Assembly (NCBI RefSeq): GCF_018688095.1
Contig: NZ_CP061311.1
Location: 1,114,861 to 1,178,860 of the forward strand
Reading direction: 5' to 3'
DNA length: 64,000 bases
Source of the DNA: Polynucleobacter sp. AP-Titi-500A-B4
GTDB taxonomy: Bacteria > Pseudomonadota > Gammaproteobacteria > Burkholderiales > Burkholderiaceae
Position 1 is the stretch's first letter; the number at the start of each line of letters is the position of its first letter. Positions 55,609-63,813 of this stretch are shown here, one piece after another. Made by a program: the position numbers and the translations under genes. The notes under the pieces were generated by a model, which was given only the letters and a program-made list of their open reading frames with translations, did not search any database and was not told the origin of the DNA.

Positions 55609-56463
55609 ATGACTATCGAAAACTATTACCTTACTCTCACCTGTCCCAATAAACCTGGCATCGTAGCCGCCGTTTCTACTTATATCTTTCAGGCAGGGGG
55701 CGATATTGAAGAAGCCCAGCAGTTTGACGACAAGGCTTCTAAGCGCTTTTTCATGCGCGTGAGTTTTAGCTGCCCTACCGATGGCAATACCTTGCGCTCA
55801 GGCTTTGCTGAGATTGCAAAGCGTTTTGAGCTTACTTGGAATCTGCGTGCTGTCAAAGATCTCAAGCGCGTGTTGATCATGGCATCTAAATTGGATCACT
55901 GCCTAGTAGATCTTTTGTACCGCTGGCGTATTGGTGAATTGCCTATGATCATCTGCGGCATTGTTTCCAATCACCCAAGAGAGGTGTATGACAGCATTGA
56001 TTTTGCTGATATCCCTTTTTATCACCTACCGGTAACTGCTGAGACCAAGCCAGCTCAAGAAGCCAAGCTACTAGAGATCATTGCAGACTCTAAAGTAGAT
56101 ATGGTGATTCTGGCGCGCTATATGCAAATTCTGTCAGATGATTTATCTACCAAATTATCTGGTCGCTGCATTAACGTTCACCACTCATTCCTACCAAGCT
56201 TTAAGGGTGCTAAGCCTTATCACCAAGCCCATGCGCGTGGCATTAAGTTGATTGGCGCTACCTCACATTTTGTGACCAGCGATTTGGATGAAGGTCCAAT
56301 TATTGAGCAAGACGTCACCCGCGTTACTCACGGCGATACACCGGATGATTTAGTGCGCAAAGGTCGAGATTTGGAGCGTACCGTGCTCTCGCGCGCTCTT
56401 CGTTACTACTTGCATGACCGCGTCCTCATTAATGGCACAACATCCGTCGTCTTCTCTGACTAA
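55609..56463 (+). CDS. purU: Formyltetrahydrofolate deformylase
   Basis: Hydrolyses 10-formyl-THF to formate and THF. 284 aa: N-terminal ACT domain (YLTLTCPNKPGIVAAVSTYIF), then a formyltransferase-like hydrolase domain with VDMVILARYMQILSDDLS and INVHHSFLPSFKGAKPYHQA, which holds the catalytic His, and HGDTPDDLVRKGRDLERTVL with the Asp region. Length is typical. Formate released could feed the formate dehydrogenase at 28-33 kb. Confidence 0.95.
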   Translation: MTIENYYLTLTCPNKPGIVAAVSTYIFQAGGDIEEAQQFDDKASKRFFMRVSFSCPTDGNTLRSGFAEIAKRFELTWNLRAVKDLKRVLIMASKLDHCLVDLLYRWRIGELPMIICGIVSNHPREVYDSIDFADIPFYHLPVTAETKPAQEAKLLEIIADSKVDMVILARYMQILSDDLSTKLSGRCINVHHSFLPSFKGAKPYHQAHARGIKLIGATSHFVTSDLDEGPIIEQDVTRVTHGDTPDDLVRKGRDLERTVLSRALRYYLHDRVLINGTTSVVFSD

Positions 56464-56487
56464 TTCTCATCAGTAAGAAGCTTTTGA

Positions 56488-57264
56488 TTAAGGTCTGACC
56501 CCTGGAGACTCTAGGGGCAGTCCTCGAGCCCTCCACATCAGAAATAATTCGAGCTGAGCCATCTCGGGCGAGCCGTACTCATATTGCTGCGCCCTGACTC
56601 CGCTCATGCAGTTACGCAAGCGACGTTGCACAGATCCTAAGGTTTGCCATTCCAAACGATAGATTGGATAAGCGTTTGGATGGCCCTGTGGAATAGGGCT
56701 GCCACCCAATTTGAGGCCAGCCCTATCTTCATGACACTGGGCACAAGACAAGTTGAGTTGCCCCATTCTTTCATTAAAAGATTGGCGCCCTTTTTCCAGA
56801 GCTAGTTTATTGGCAGGGCTTTCTTTAACTGCGATTGGCATGCCCTTGGATTGAAAGGCAATGAAGGCTGTTAAAGACAAAAGCTCTTTACTTTCATAAG
56901 CAAGCGCCGGAAGACTCTGTGTACTGACTCGACATTGATTGATTTGCCCCTCAATGGTCTGTAGTTTTCCTTTGATGATTTTAGGAAAAACAGTCGCAAC
57001 ACCCCGCATAGACTTCTTCGCATCGCCATGACAAGTCGCACAGGATTGATTATTTTCATCAGAAGGCTTATTCCAGAGAACTTCGCCATCTCCTACCCAA
57101 AAAATCGCTGGATTAAGACTGGAATCATCCTGCATTGCCTTATTCTCAGCAGACATGAGTTCATAACTAGACTGCGGCTTCTGTTTCACAGAATCAGGGG
57201 CAGCCGAGACGAACGGGGTGCTACTAGTGATGCAGCATGCTACTAGAAACTGCCGCGCATTCAT
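56488..57264 (-). CDS. soxA: SoxA, diheme cytochrome c of SoxAX
   Basis: Attaches thiosulfate or another thiol to the carrier SoxYZ. 258 aa with a signal peptide to FVSAAPDS, heme 1 at CATCH (75-79), heme 2 at CAQCH (174-178), and the conserved active-site/ligand Cys219 in RLRNCMSGVRAQQYEYGSPE, all fitting a working diheme SoxA. The gene is last in soxX-Y-Z-A order on the minus strand. Its ATG overlaps the soxZ stop. Confidence 0.92.
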   Translation of the reverse strand: MNARQFLVACCITSSTPFVSAAPDSVKQKPQSSYELMSAENKAMQDDSSLNPAIFWVGDGEVLWNKPSDENNQSCATCHGDAKKSMRGVATVFPKIIKGKLQTIEGQINQCRVSTQSLPALAYESKELLSLTAFIAFQSKGMPIAVKESPANKLALEKGRQSFNERMGQLNLSCAQCHEDRAGLKLGGSPIPQGHPNAYPIYRLEWQTLGSVQRRLRNCMSGVRAQQYEYGSPEMAQLELFLMWRARGLPLESPGVRP

Positions 57265-57590
57265 GAAACAGTGATGTTGGCTTGATTAACCGCTTCATAA
57301 CCATCATCACCAGTCCATCTAAATTCAAGGGTACCTGTTTCGGTTGCGATGGTAGTAAAGATGATGAGTGGATTGGCACCAATGCCGGAATAAAAATCTG
57401 CCTTAAATACTTCAACATTGTTATAGGTGCAAGTAAAGACACGAATAATGTCTCGGGGAATTAACTTACCCCCTTCTGTATAGCGAAAGCCTGATTCCAT
57501 ATCGTGCTGGGCAATTGCACGAATTTCAATAATCGAGCCCTTCTTAGCGCTCGAAGGCATGGTGATAGAGGTGCGAGAAGTTTTACTCAT
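57261..57590 (-). CDS. soxZ: SoxZ, carrier-protein partner
   Basis: Half of the SoxYZ sulfur-compound carrier. 109 aa, immunoglobulin-like, no signal peptide (exported with SoxY). KKGSIIEIRAIAQHDMESGFR, GKLIPRDIIRVFTCTYNNVEVF and the C-terminal FRWTGDDGYE are family-typical. It contains one Cys (FTCTY), found in many SoxZ. Lies 9 bp downstream of soxY. Confidence 0.92.
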   Translation of the reverse strand: MSKTSRTSITMPSSAKKGSIIEIRAIAQHDMESGFRYTEGGKLIPRDIIRVFTCTYNNVEVFKADFYSGIGANPLIIFTTIATETGTLEFRWTGDDGYEAVNQANITVS

Positions 57591-57599
57591 AATCTTCCA

Positions 57600-58085
57600 T
57601 TACACCATCTCAGTACATGCGGAAAGCGTGACCAAGGTCTCTGCCTGTCCTTGATAAAAACTACCGTTATTCATCTGCGCAATAGCCCTCACAATTTGAC
57701 TGTCTGCTAAACGGACACGAGTAGTGATGTTAGCTGTACCTGAGCGAGGTGTTAGGTACACAGTAAAGATATTGGGCAATGGATTGCCTTCAGCAATCAC
57801 ATGAATCGCCTTCACGTAATCATTGGCAGTCATGGGGCTCTCAACACTCACCTTAAGTACCACCAAATTTCCGTTCTCTACAAGTGGCGGAATCACGAGA
57901 TTCACTTTGCCATTGATTAATGGCTTACCGCCAGTAATCTCTTGAATCGCTTTTTGCGCATCTTCGGTTTTGGCGAATACAGTCAAAGGACTGAACCAGG
58001 TACCAAGCAAGAATAGACTTAGCTTTTGGATCTGCTTAAACCAAGCACGACGACTTTTTTGCACGATGGAATGTTGAGACATCAT
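57600..58085 (-). CDS. soxY: SoxY-like carrier protein with atypical C-terminus
   Basis: 161 aa. A Tat-type signal (SRRAWFKQIQKLSLFLLG) is followed by a SoxY domain (AIQEITGGKPLINGKVNLVIPP; VENGNLVVLKVSVESPM; FTVYLTPRSGTANITTRVRLADSQ). Standard SoxY ends in GGCGG, whose Cys binds the substrate. Here the end is VTLSACTEMV: the Cys (157) aligns but the flanking glycines are gone and four residues follow. I found no frameshift that restores GGCGG. It overlaps soxX by ATGA-type junction. Confidence 0.85.
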   Translation of the reverse strand: MMSQHSIVQKSRRAWFKQIQKLSLFLLGTWFSPLTVFAKTEDAQKAIQEITGGKPLINGKVNLVIPPLVENGNLVVLKVSVESPMTANDYVKAIHVIAEGNPLPNIFTVYLTPRSGTANITTRVRLADSQIVRAIAQMNNGSFYQGQAETLVTLSACTEMV

Positions 58086-58525
58086 TGAACCTTAGTATTT
58101 AAGGTAAGTAAAAACGCCACAACATCCTCAATTTCTTGTCCATTGAGAATAGTTTGCCCCGCAAATTTAGGAGCAACGCGATTTAAATGATCGATACGGT
58201 AATACGCTGGCATGATGGTCTTAGAATTAAAGTAACTGGCATCCACAATTCTGGCTCTGAGTTGGGGTGCGGTATATCGAGCAACACTAGCACTGAGTTC
58301 AGGCGCTAAATTACCCTGAAAGCGCTCCTCCGGAAATGGTCCGCTATGACATAAAAGACATAGTCCCGATTGACGACTGGCAACAATAGCGCGCCCACGC
58401 ATCGGATCACCTGGGGTTGCAGTCAGTGATTCGGCAATGACACCATTGACAATCGTTTGCGCAGCAACGGAGTTGAGATTGAGGGCGACTAACAAGAGTA
58501 CTGCTAGTACGCTCCTCTTTCTCAT
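58082..58525 (-). CDS. soxX: SoxX, monoheme cytochrome c
   Basis: Electron-accepting subunit of SoxAX. 147 aa with a signal peptide (LAVLLLVALNLNSVAAQ), one heme site CLLCH, LAPELSASVARYTAPQLRARIVD and the axial Met in TIMPAYYRI. It lies 25 bp downstream of a molybdenum hydroxylase subunit gene on the same strand and probably shares its transcript. Confidence 0.92.
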   Translation of the reverse strand: MRKRSVLAVLLLVALNLNSVAAQTIVNGVIAESLTATPGDPMRGRAIVASRQSGLCLLCHSGPFPEERFQGNLAPELSASVARYTAPQLRARIVDASYFNSKTIMPAYYRIDHLNRVAPKFAGQTILNGQEIEDVVAFLLTLNTKVQ

Positions 58526-58550
58526 GAACGTCGAATCACAGTGCTATTGC

Positions 58551-60767
58551 TTATACCAGCTTAATGCCGCTGTTTTTCAATGGCACTTCGCGCAAACGCT
58601 TACCAGTTGCACGGTAGAACGCATTAAGCACTGCTGGCGCTGCTACCGCAATTGTAGGCTCACCTACTCCACCCCAGTCCTTGCCACCACCTTCGATGAT
58701 GATGGTTTCAACGGGAGGCATTTGAGCCAAACGAATGGAGCCGAAGGTATCAAAATTCTTCTGGACAACCGCACCTTTTTCGATCGTGATTTCTTCTTCG
58801 AATAAAGCAGATAGGCCATAAACAAATGAACCTGAAACCTGTCGTGCCACTTGCGCTGGGTTGACAACATAACCTGGATCGGTAGCGGCAACAATGCGAT
58901 GAATCTTCACTTCATTGCCATTTTTTACAGAGAGTTCACAGGCAGCAGCGACGTAACTACCGAAGGAGCGCATTTGCGCAACCCCACGATAGACGCCTGG
59001 AGCAGCAGGTTTTGTCCAACCAATGCCATCGGCAACCGCATTCAATACTGCCACTGCGCGAGGAAACTCTTTCATATGCTTGCGACGGAACTCAACTGCA
59101 TCCATGCCAGTTGCTTCTGCCAACTCATCCATGAAGGTTTCAATAAAGACAGCATTTTGGTTAACGTTCACGCCACGCCAGAAACCTGGAGGCACGTGAG
59201 TGTTGCGCATCGCATGGTCAATATTGAGATTAGGGAAGCTATAAGTGATGCCATGCTCGCCTAGTGGCTCAACACCTTGGAATGCCAAAGGATCTTTACC
59301 CTTATTGGCTGCCACTACCGCAGGACGCACAGCAGCCAAAATGGACTGGCCAGATAGACGCATACTCAAACCGGTGACATTTTTCTTGTCATCAATAGCT
59401 GCGGTCATCTTGCACATCATCACGGGATGGTAACGACCTTGGGTCATATCCTCATCACGAGTCCAAATCAACTTAATCGGTGTACCCGGCATTTGCTTGG
59501 CAATATTGACCGCCTGAGTGGTGTAGTCCTGGAATGCGCCACGGCGACCAAAGCCACCGCCCAAGTTCACCTTGTAGACATTGCACTTCTCGGCAGGCAA
59601 ACCAGATGCAGCAATAACTGCCGCTAAGGATGCTTCACCGTCTTGCGTTGGCACCCATGCTTCACAAGAATCTGCCGTCCATTTTGCCGTAGCAGTTTGT
59701 GGCTCGAGTGTTGCGTGGTTCAAGAATGGATAAAAGTAAGTCGCTTCAATCTTTTTAGAAGCGCTTGATAAAGCGGCCTTCACATCACCATTGGTATTGT
59801 GTGCAAATGCATCATCAGCTGTCAGACCCTCTTCCAACATCTTACGAATCGAAGCGCTGGAAACGTTGCCATTAGCGCCGTTGTCCCAAACAATATTCAC
59901 TTGGTCTAACGCAGTTTTAGCTTGCCAGAAGGTATCAGCAACTACTGCTACTGCTGAGTCACCTACCTGAACGACTTTCTTAACGCCCTTCATGCTCTGT
60001 GCTTTGGCAGCGTCATAACTCTTGACCTTGCCACCAAATACAGGAGACTCTTTGATATTGGCAACTAACATGCCAGGTAATTTCAAGTCAATGGCATAAA
60101 TTTGCTTGCCAGTCACTTTATCAGCTGTGCCATCAATACGATTGACTGACTTACCAATGAGCTTCCACGCTTTTGGATCTTTCAGTGGAATCTCTTTCGG
60201 TACTTCTAGTTGAGAAGCAGCAACAGAGACCTTACCAAATGTTGTCTTGCGACCAGAAGGCGTATGCGTAATAACACTGTTAGCAGCAACGCACTCAGAG
60301 GCTGGAACATTCCATTGGGTAGCTGCTGCTTGTACTAACATCATGCGCGCTGCAGCACCTCCTTTACGAACATACTGTTCTGAAGTACGGATACCGCGGC
60401 TGCCACCAGTAGAGTAACTGCCCCATACTTTATTGCGTTTTAAATTCTCTGCTGGAGATGGGTAGTCATAAGAAACTTTTTTCCAATCGCACTCCAGCTC
60501 TTCTGCAACCATTTGCGCCAAACCAGTAATCGTGCCCTGACCCATTTCTGAGCGAACGATGCGAACAATCACATCATCATTGGGTTTAACCACTACCCAT
60601 ACGCCAATTTCTGGATTAGCCAATGGGGTCATGGCAGTTGTACCAGTACCCATTGCAGCATTTGCTGAGGAAATCAAAGATAAATCAAAGCCAATCGCGA
60701 GACCAGTTGCAATTGCACTAGAGCCGACAACGAAATGACGGCGGGAGGTATTAATAGTAGTAGTCAT
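58551..60767 (-). CDS. Periplasmic xanthine-dehydrogenase-family molybdopterin subunit (IorB-like)
   Basis: 738-aa large subunit of a two-subunit molybdenum hydroxylase of the isoquinoline 1-oxidoreductase/aldehyde dehydrogenase type. Tat signal SRRHFVVGSSAIATG; then MGQGTITGLAQMVAEELECDW, GGGFGRRGAFQDY (cofactor region), PPGFWRGVNVNQNA and the catalytic Glu in GGVGEPTIAVAAPAVL. Substrate unknown. These enzymes normally pass electrons to a cytochrome c; here soxX and soxA follow at once. 9 bp downstream of its 2Fe-2S partner. Confidence 0.88.
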   Translation of the reverse strand: MTTTINTSRRHFVVGSSAIATGLAIGFDLSLISSANAAMGTGTTAMTPLANPEIGVWVVVKPNDDVIVRIVRSEMGQGTITGLAQMVAEELECDWKKVSYDYPSPAENLKRNKVWGSYSTGGSRGIRTSEQYVRKGGAAARMMLVQAAATQWNVPASECVAANSVITHTPSGRKTTFGKVSVAASQLEVPKEIPLKDPKAWKLIGKSVNRIDGTADKVTGKQIYAIDLKLPGMLVANIKESPVFGGKVKSYDAAKAQSMKGVKKVVQVGDSAVAVVADTFWQAKTALDQVNIVWDNGANGNVSSASIRKMLEEGLTADDAFAHNTNGDVKAALSSASKKIEATYFYPFLNHATLEPQTATAKWTADSCEAWVPTQDGEASLAAVIAASGLPAEKCNVYKVNLGGGFGRRGAFQDYTTQAVNIAKQMPGTPIKLIWTRDEDMTQGRYHPVMMCKMTAAIDDKKNVTGLSMRLSGQSILAAVRPAVVAANKGKDPLAFQGVEPLGEHGITYSFPNLNIDHAMRNTHVPPGFWRGVNVNQNAVFIETFMDELAEATGMDAVEFRRKHMKEFPRAVAVLNAVADGIGWTKPAAPGVYRGVAQMRSFGSYVAAACELSVKNGNEVKIHRIVAATDPGYVVNPAQVARQVSGSFVYGLSALFEEEITIEKGAVVQKNFDTFGSIRLAQMPPVETIIIEGGGKDWGGVGEPTIAVAAPAVLNAFYRATGKRLREVPLKNSGIKLV

Positions 60768-60776
60768 GATTCCTCC

Positions 60777-61226
60777 TTAAGCCTTGCTAGCAGCATGAAT
60801 GGCTGCGCGTACTTGTTGGAAAGTGCCGCAACGGCAGATATTGGTAATCGACTCATCGATTTGGGCGTCTGTTGGCTTTGGGTTATTGCGCAACAAAGCA
60901 GTCGTTGCCATCACCATTCCAGACTGGCAGTAGCCACACTGTGGCACTTGGTTATCAACCCATGCTTTTTGTACTTTAGAAAGTTGACCGCTCTTTTCCA
61001 AGCTCTCAATGGTTTCAATTTTCTTTCCATAAGCGGCAGAAACTGGCAATGAGCAACTGCGCATGGCTTGACCTTCAAATAACACAGTACATGCACCACA
61101 CACACCGATGCCACAACCATATTTGGTACCAGTGAGTCCAACTTGCTCACGGATGACCCATAGCAATGGGGTATCTGGATCTACATCTACTTTGTATTTC
61201 TTGCCATTGACATTTAACTCAGCCAT
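60777..61226 (-). CDS. 2Fe-2S subunit of molybdenum hydroxylase (IorA-like)
   Basis: 149 aa with two 2Fe-2S motifs: CGIGVCGACTVLFEG plus a later Cys (plant-type), and CGYCQSGMVM with ICRCGTFQQ. No own signal peptide: it likely moves through the Tat pathway bound to the IorB-like partner. First gene of a six-gene minus-strand run ending in soxA. TTG-rich leader upstream (61227-61380) has no gene. Confidence 0.92.
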   Translation of the reverse strand: MAELNVNGKKYKVDVDPDTPLLWVIREQVGLTGTKYGCGIGVCGACTVLFEGQAMRSCSLPVSAAYGKKIETIESLEKSGQLSKVQKAWVDNQVPQCGYCQSGMVMATTALLRNNPKPTDAQIDESITNICRCGTFQQVRAAIHAASKA

Positions 61227-61380
61227 GAGTGGTCTCCTATTCGTCTCTGTTCTTGTTTTACTTTTGCTACTTTTTATTGATAGAGTTTTACATCAAAACC
61301 CTATTTATTTCGTGTGTTTATCTTACTCAAGAATTAATTTATTGCTATGCAACATAAATCAGAGCCTGTAAGATCCATCC

Positions 61381-61734
61381 ATGATTTCCGGACTAGTTCA
61401 GATCCTTCTTTTTCAAAGCCTTGGAGAAATGATTTCCAAGTTTTTGCTCCCCACCCTACCTGGTCCCGTCATCGGTCTAGTTCTACTAGTAGCTTGGCTG
61501 GTTATTCGAAAAGGAATTAATGCCGAGCTGGCTATGGTTGCAGACGGTTTTAGCCAGTATCTTGGCCTACTTTTTGTGCCCGCTGCCGTTGGCGTCGTTT
61601 TGTTTCTGCCCCAACTCAAGGCTAATGCTCTGGCCATCATATCCGCACTAGTTGCTAGCGTGATTCTGACGATTGCGTCTAGCGCCCTAGTCGCACGTTT
61701 CTTAAGTCAGAAACCGAAGGTTAGCAATGAGTGA
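61381..61734 (+). CDS. lrgA: CidA/LrgA-family holin-like protein
   Basis: 117-aa membrane protein with four helices (ISGLVQILLFQSLGEMI; LLPTLPGPVIGLVLLVAWLVI; GLLFVPAAVGVVLFL; IISALVASVILTIASSAL). The PGPVIGL motif is that of the LrgA/CidA family, linked to murein hydrolase control or pyruvate transport. Its 3' end overlaps the lrgB gene start by 8 bp. Confidence 0.88.
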   Translation: MISGLVQILLFQSLGEMISKFLLPTLPGPVIGLVLLVAWLVIRKGINAELAMVADGFSQYLGLLFVPAAVGVVLFLPQLKANALAIISALVASVILTIASSALVARFLSQKPKVSNE

Positions 61735-62455
61735 AAAACACTCCATTGTAGAAATTTGGGTCTATCTATCCGGTAGCCCACTCTTTGCACTCTTTATTAC
61801 CCTGGCCGCTTATCAAATTGGTCTGAGTATTTATAAGTACACCAAACAAAATCCCTTGGCTAACCCAGTAGCAATTGCCATTGTGATTGTGGCGACTAGC
61901 ATTCAGTTTATTGAAATGCCTTACTCGACTTACTTTGAAGGCGCACAATTTATTCACTTCTTACTGGGCTCTGCTACCGTATCGCTTGCTATCCCTATAT
62001 ATCGCGGCCTTAGCAGCCTCAAAGGTCGATCACTGCCATTGATTGCCTCGCTTTGCACAGGTGGGCTGATTTCTATCGTGAGTGCCGTGGAAATTGCCAC
62101 CCTCTTGGGTGCAGATAGCAGCATCACCGGAGCAATGTATCCAAAATCAGTGACCGCCCCCATTGCAATGGGTATTGCCGAACGTATTGGGGTATCGCCC
62201 ACCTTGACTGCGATCTTTGCAGTCAGCACCGGAATATTAGGCGCAATCTTGGCGCCCTTTGTCCTCAATGCACTTGGGATGAAAGAATGGTGGCAAAGAG
62301 GTTTTGCAATTGGCATTGGCGCCCATGGCATTGGTACCTCACGGGCATTTAGCATTCATCCTGAAGCAGGAACTTATGCAAGCCTAGCAATGGGTATGAA
62401 CGGCGTGATTAGTGCTGTTGCCATACCCATCATTTATCACTTATTTAATAAATAA
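61727..62455 (+). CDS. lrgB: LrgB/CidB-family membrane protein
   Basis: 242 aa, six to eight helices. Conserved LLGSATVSLAIPIYRGL, AMYPKSVTAPIAMGIAERIG and GAHGIGTSRAF with MGMNGVISAVAIPI at the end are the LrgB hallmarks. Forms a two-gene unit with lrgA. It ends 2 bp from the convergent HigA-like gene. Confidence 0.92.
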   Translation: MSEKHSIVEIWVYLSGSPLFALFITLAAYQIGLSIYKYTKQNPLANPVAIAIVIVATSIQFIEMPYSTYFEGAQFIHFLLGSATVSLAIPIYRGLSSLKGRSLPLIASLCTGGLISIVSAVEIATLLGADSSITGAMYPKSVTAPIAMGIAERIGVSPTLTAIFAVSTGILGAILAPFVLNALGMKEWWQRGFAIGIGAHGIGTSRAFSIHPEAGTYASLAMGMNGVISAVAIPIIYHLFNK

Positions 62456-62457
62456 GC

Positions 62458-62772
62458 TTACGCAGCATGCAATGCTGGAATCCTGGCGTGCTTTACTTTA
62501 GGCTTAATGGTCTTTCTTGCCTTCCATAAATCGTAAGCAGATTGTTGAGCCAGCCAAATGCTAGCGCTACCGCCATTCTCAACGCCTAGCCATGCCTCAA
62601 TGCGTAGAGCCATCTCAGGCGATATCGCAGCTTTACCATTTAAAACACGTGACAACGCAGGACGCGTTACTCCGAGCTGTTCAGCAGCCGCTGTTACAGT
62701 TAGCTCAAGGGCGGGTAAGACATCATCACGCAATGTGAGTCCTGGATGAGGTGGATTGTGCATTTTTCTCAT
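62458..62772 (-). CDS. HigA-family antitoxin, apparently without a toxin gene
   Basis: 104-aa XRE-type DNA-binding protein (HPGLTLRDDVLPALELTVTAAAEQLGVTR, taken in parts; RPALSRVLNGKAAISPEMALRIEAWLG) like HigA antidote proteins (PPHPGL N-terminus). HigB toxins are usually coded just upstream; here the 44 bp before it is followed by the end of a Bug gene, so it is solitary. Confidence 0.85.
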   Translation of the reverse strand: MRKMHNPPHPGLTLRDDVLPALELTVTAAAEQLGVTRPALSRVLNGKAAISPEMALRIEAWLGVENGGSASIWLAQQSAYDLWKARKTIKPKVKHARIPALHAA

Positions 62773-62816
62773 TACGCATTGTAAGCATCAAAAGCACACA
62801 TAAAAGTGGAGGTTAA

Positions 62817-63794
62817 TTACTCTGACTTAATTTGAGCAGCCTTCACAATCGGTGCAAATCGTACTAAGTCACCTTTAATTTGCTCACCGAATTTTTCAGG
62901 GGTTCCAGGTGATGGGAAGATGCCCATCGATAAAAGCTTCGCCTTACCTTCAGGAGAATTCAAGATCTCATTTAAGGCTTGATTCAATTTAGCAATAATC
63001 GGCTTAGGTGTTTTTGCTGGGGCCAATAAACCAACCCAATCATCAATTACAAAATCCTTCACGCCACTTTCAATAAAAGTTGGTACATCGGGCATGCTCG
63101 GACTACGTTTTGCACTCGATACAGCAATCGCTTTAATCCTGCCTGTTGCTACGTATTGATTTGCGCCGGCAACTGCCGTGTAAACCAGGGGAATATTGCC
63201 GCCCAGTAAATCCAGTAAAGCTTGGCCTCCCCCTTTATAGGGAACATGAACCAAGTTCGCGCCCGTCTTTTGCTTAAATAACTCACCAGCAATGTGTGGC
63301 GTTCCTCCAGCACCCGATGTGCCATAAGAAAGGCCATTGGAATCTTTTTTAGAGATGGTAATCACGTCAGATAAAGTCTTACCCTGAAAATCATTATTTG
63401 CCACCAAGATCAAAATGGCATCGCCTATTTTTCCGATGGGTGCAAAGTCTTTGACGCTATCAAATGGCACTTTGTCAGAGAGTAAAGGGTTAATCGATAA
63501 TGTGCCTGCATACCCCAATAACAAGGTGTAGCCATCTGGCTCAGCCGATGCAACCATCTGTGTACCGATATTCCCAGAGGCGCCTGGTTTGTTATCCGCA
63601 ATGACTTGTTGACCCAGCTTTAAAGACAGTTGTTCTGCAATAAAGCGACCTGAAGTATCGGTCACACCCCCTGGTGTAAATGGGATGATTAAACGAATCG
63701 GTCGATTGGGGTAATTGGACTGCGCAAAACTAGCCAATGGAATCATGGCTACAAGCAGAAAAATGGCGGACGAGAAATAACGGTGCAATTTCAT
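62817..63794 (-). CDS. Tripartite tricarboxylate transporter substrate-binding protein (Bug/TctC family)
   Basis: 325 aa with a signal peptide (FLLVAMIPLASFAQS) and the Bug pattern NRPIRLIIPFTPGGVTDTSGR, YTLLLGYAGTLSINP, VHVPYKGGGQALLDLLGG and DDWVGLLAPAKTPKPII. No membrane subunit nearby. About 20 bp downstream of an ICL/PEP-mutase-like gene, suggesting that the ligand is an acid acted on by that enzyme. Confidence 0.92.
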   Translation of the reverse strand: MKLHRYFSSAIFLLVAMIPLASFAQSNYPNRPIRLIIPFTPGGVTDTSGRFIAEQLSLKLGQQVIADNKPGASGNIGTQMVASAEPDGYTLLLGYAGTLSINPLLSDKVPFDSVKDFAPIGKIGDAILILVANNDFQGKTLSDVITISKKDSNGLSYGTSGAGGTPHIAGELFKQKTGANLVHVPYKGGGQALLDLLGGNIPLVYTAVAGANQYVATGRIKAIAVSSAKRSPSMPDVPTFIESGVKDFVIDDWVGLLAPAKTPKPIIAKLNQALNEILNSPEGKAKLLSMGIFPSPGTPEKFGEQIKGDLVRFAPIVKAAQIKSE

Positions 63795-63813
63795 GGCAAA
63801 CCTTTATCTAGTT

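Noticed and set aside
57590..57620. A frameshift hiding the normal SoxY GGCGG tail
   Set aside because: The other two frames at the 3' end give no Gly-Gly-Cys-Gly-Gly before a stop, so the unusual tail appears to be real.
62773..62816. Remnant of a HigB toxin gene upstream of HigA
   Set aside because: The 44-bp gap has no frame resembling HigB; the neighbouring Bug gene is intact to its stop.
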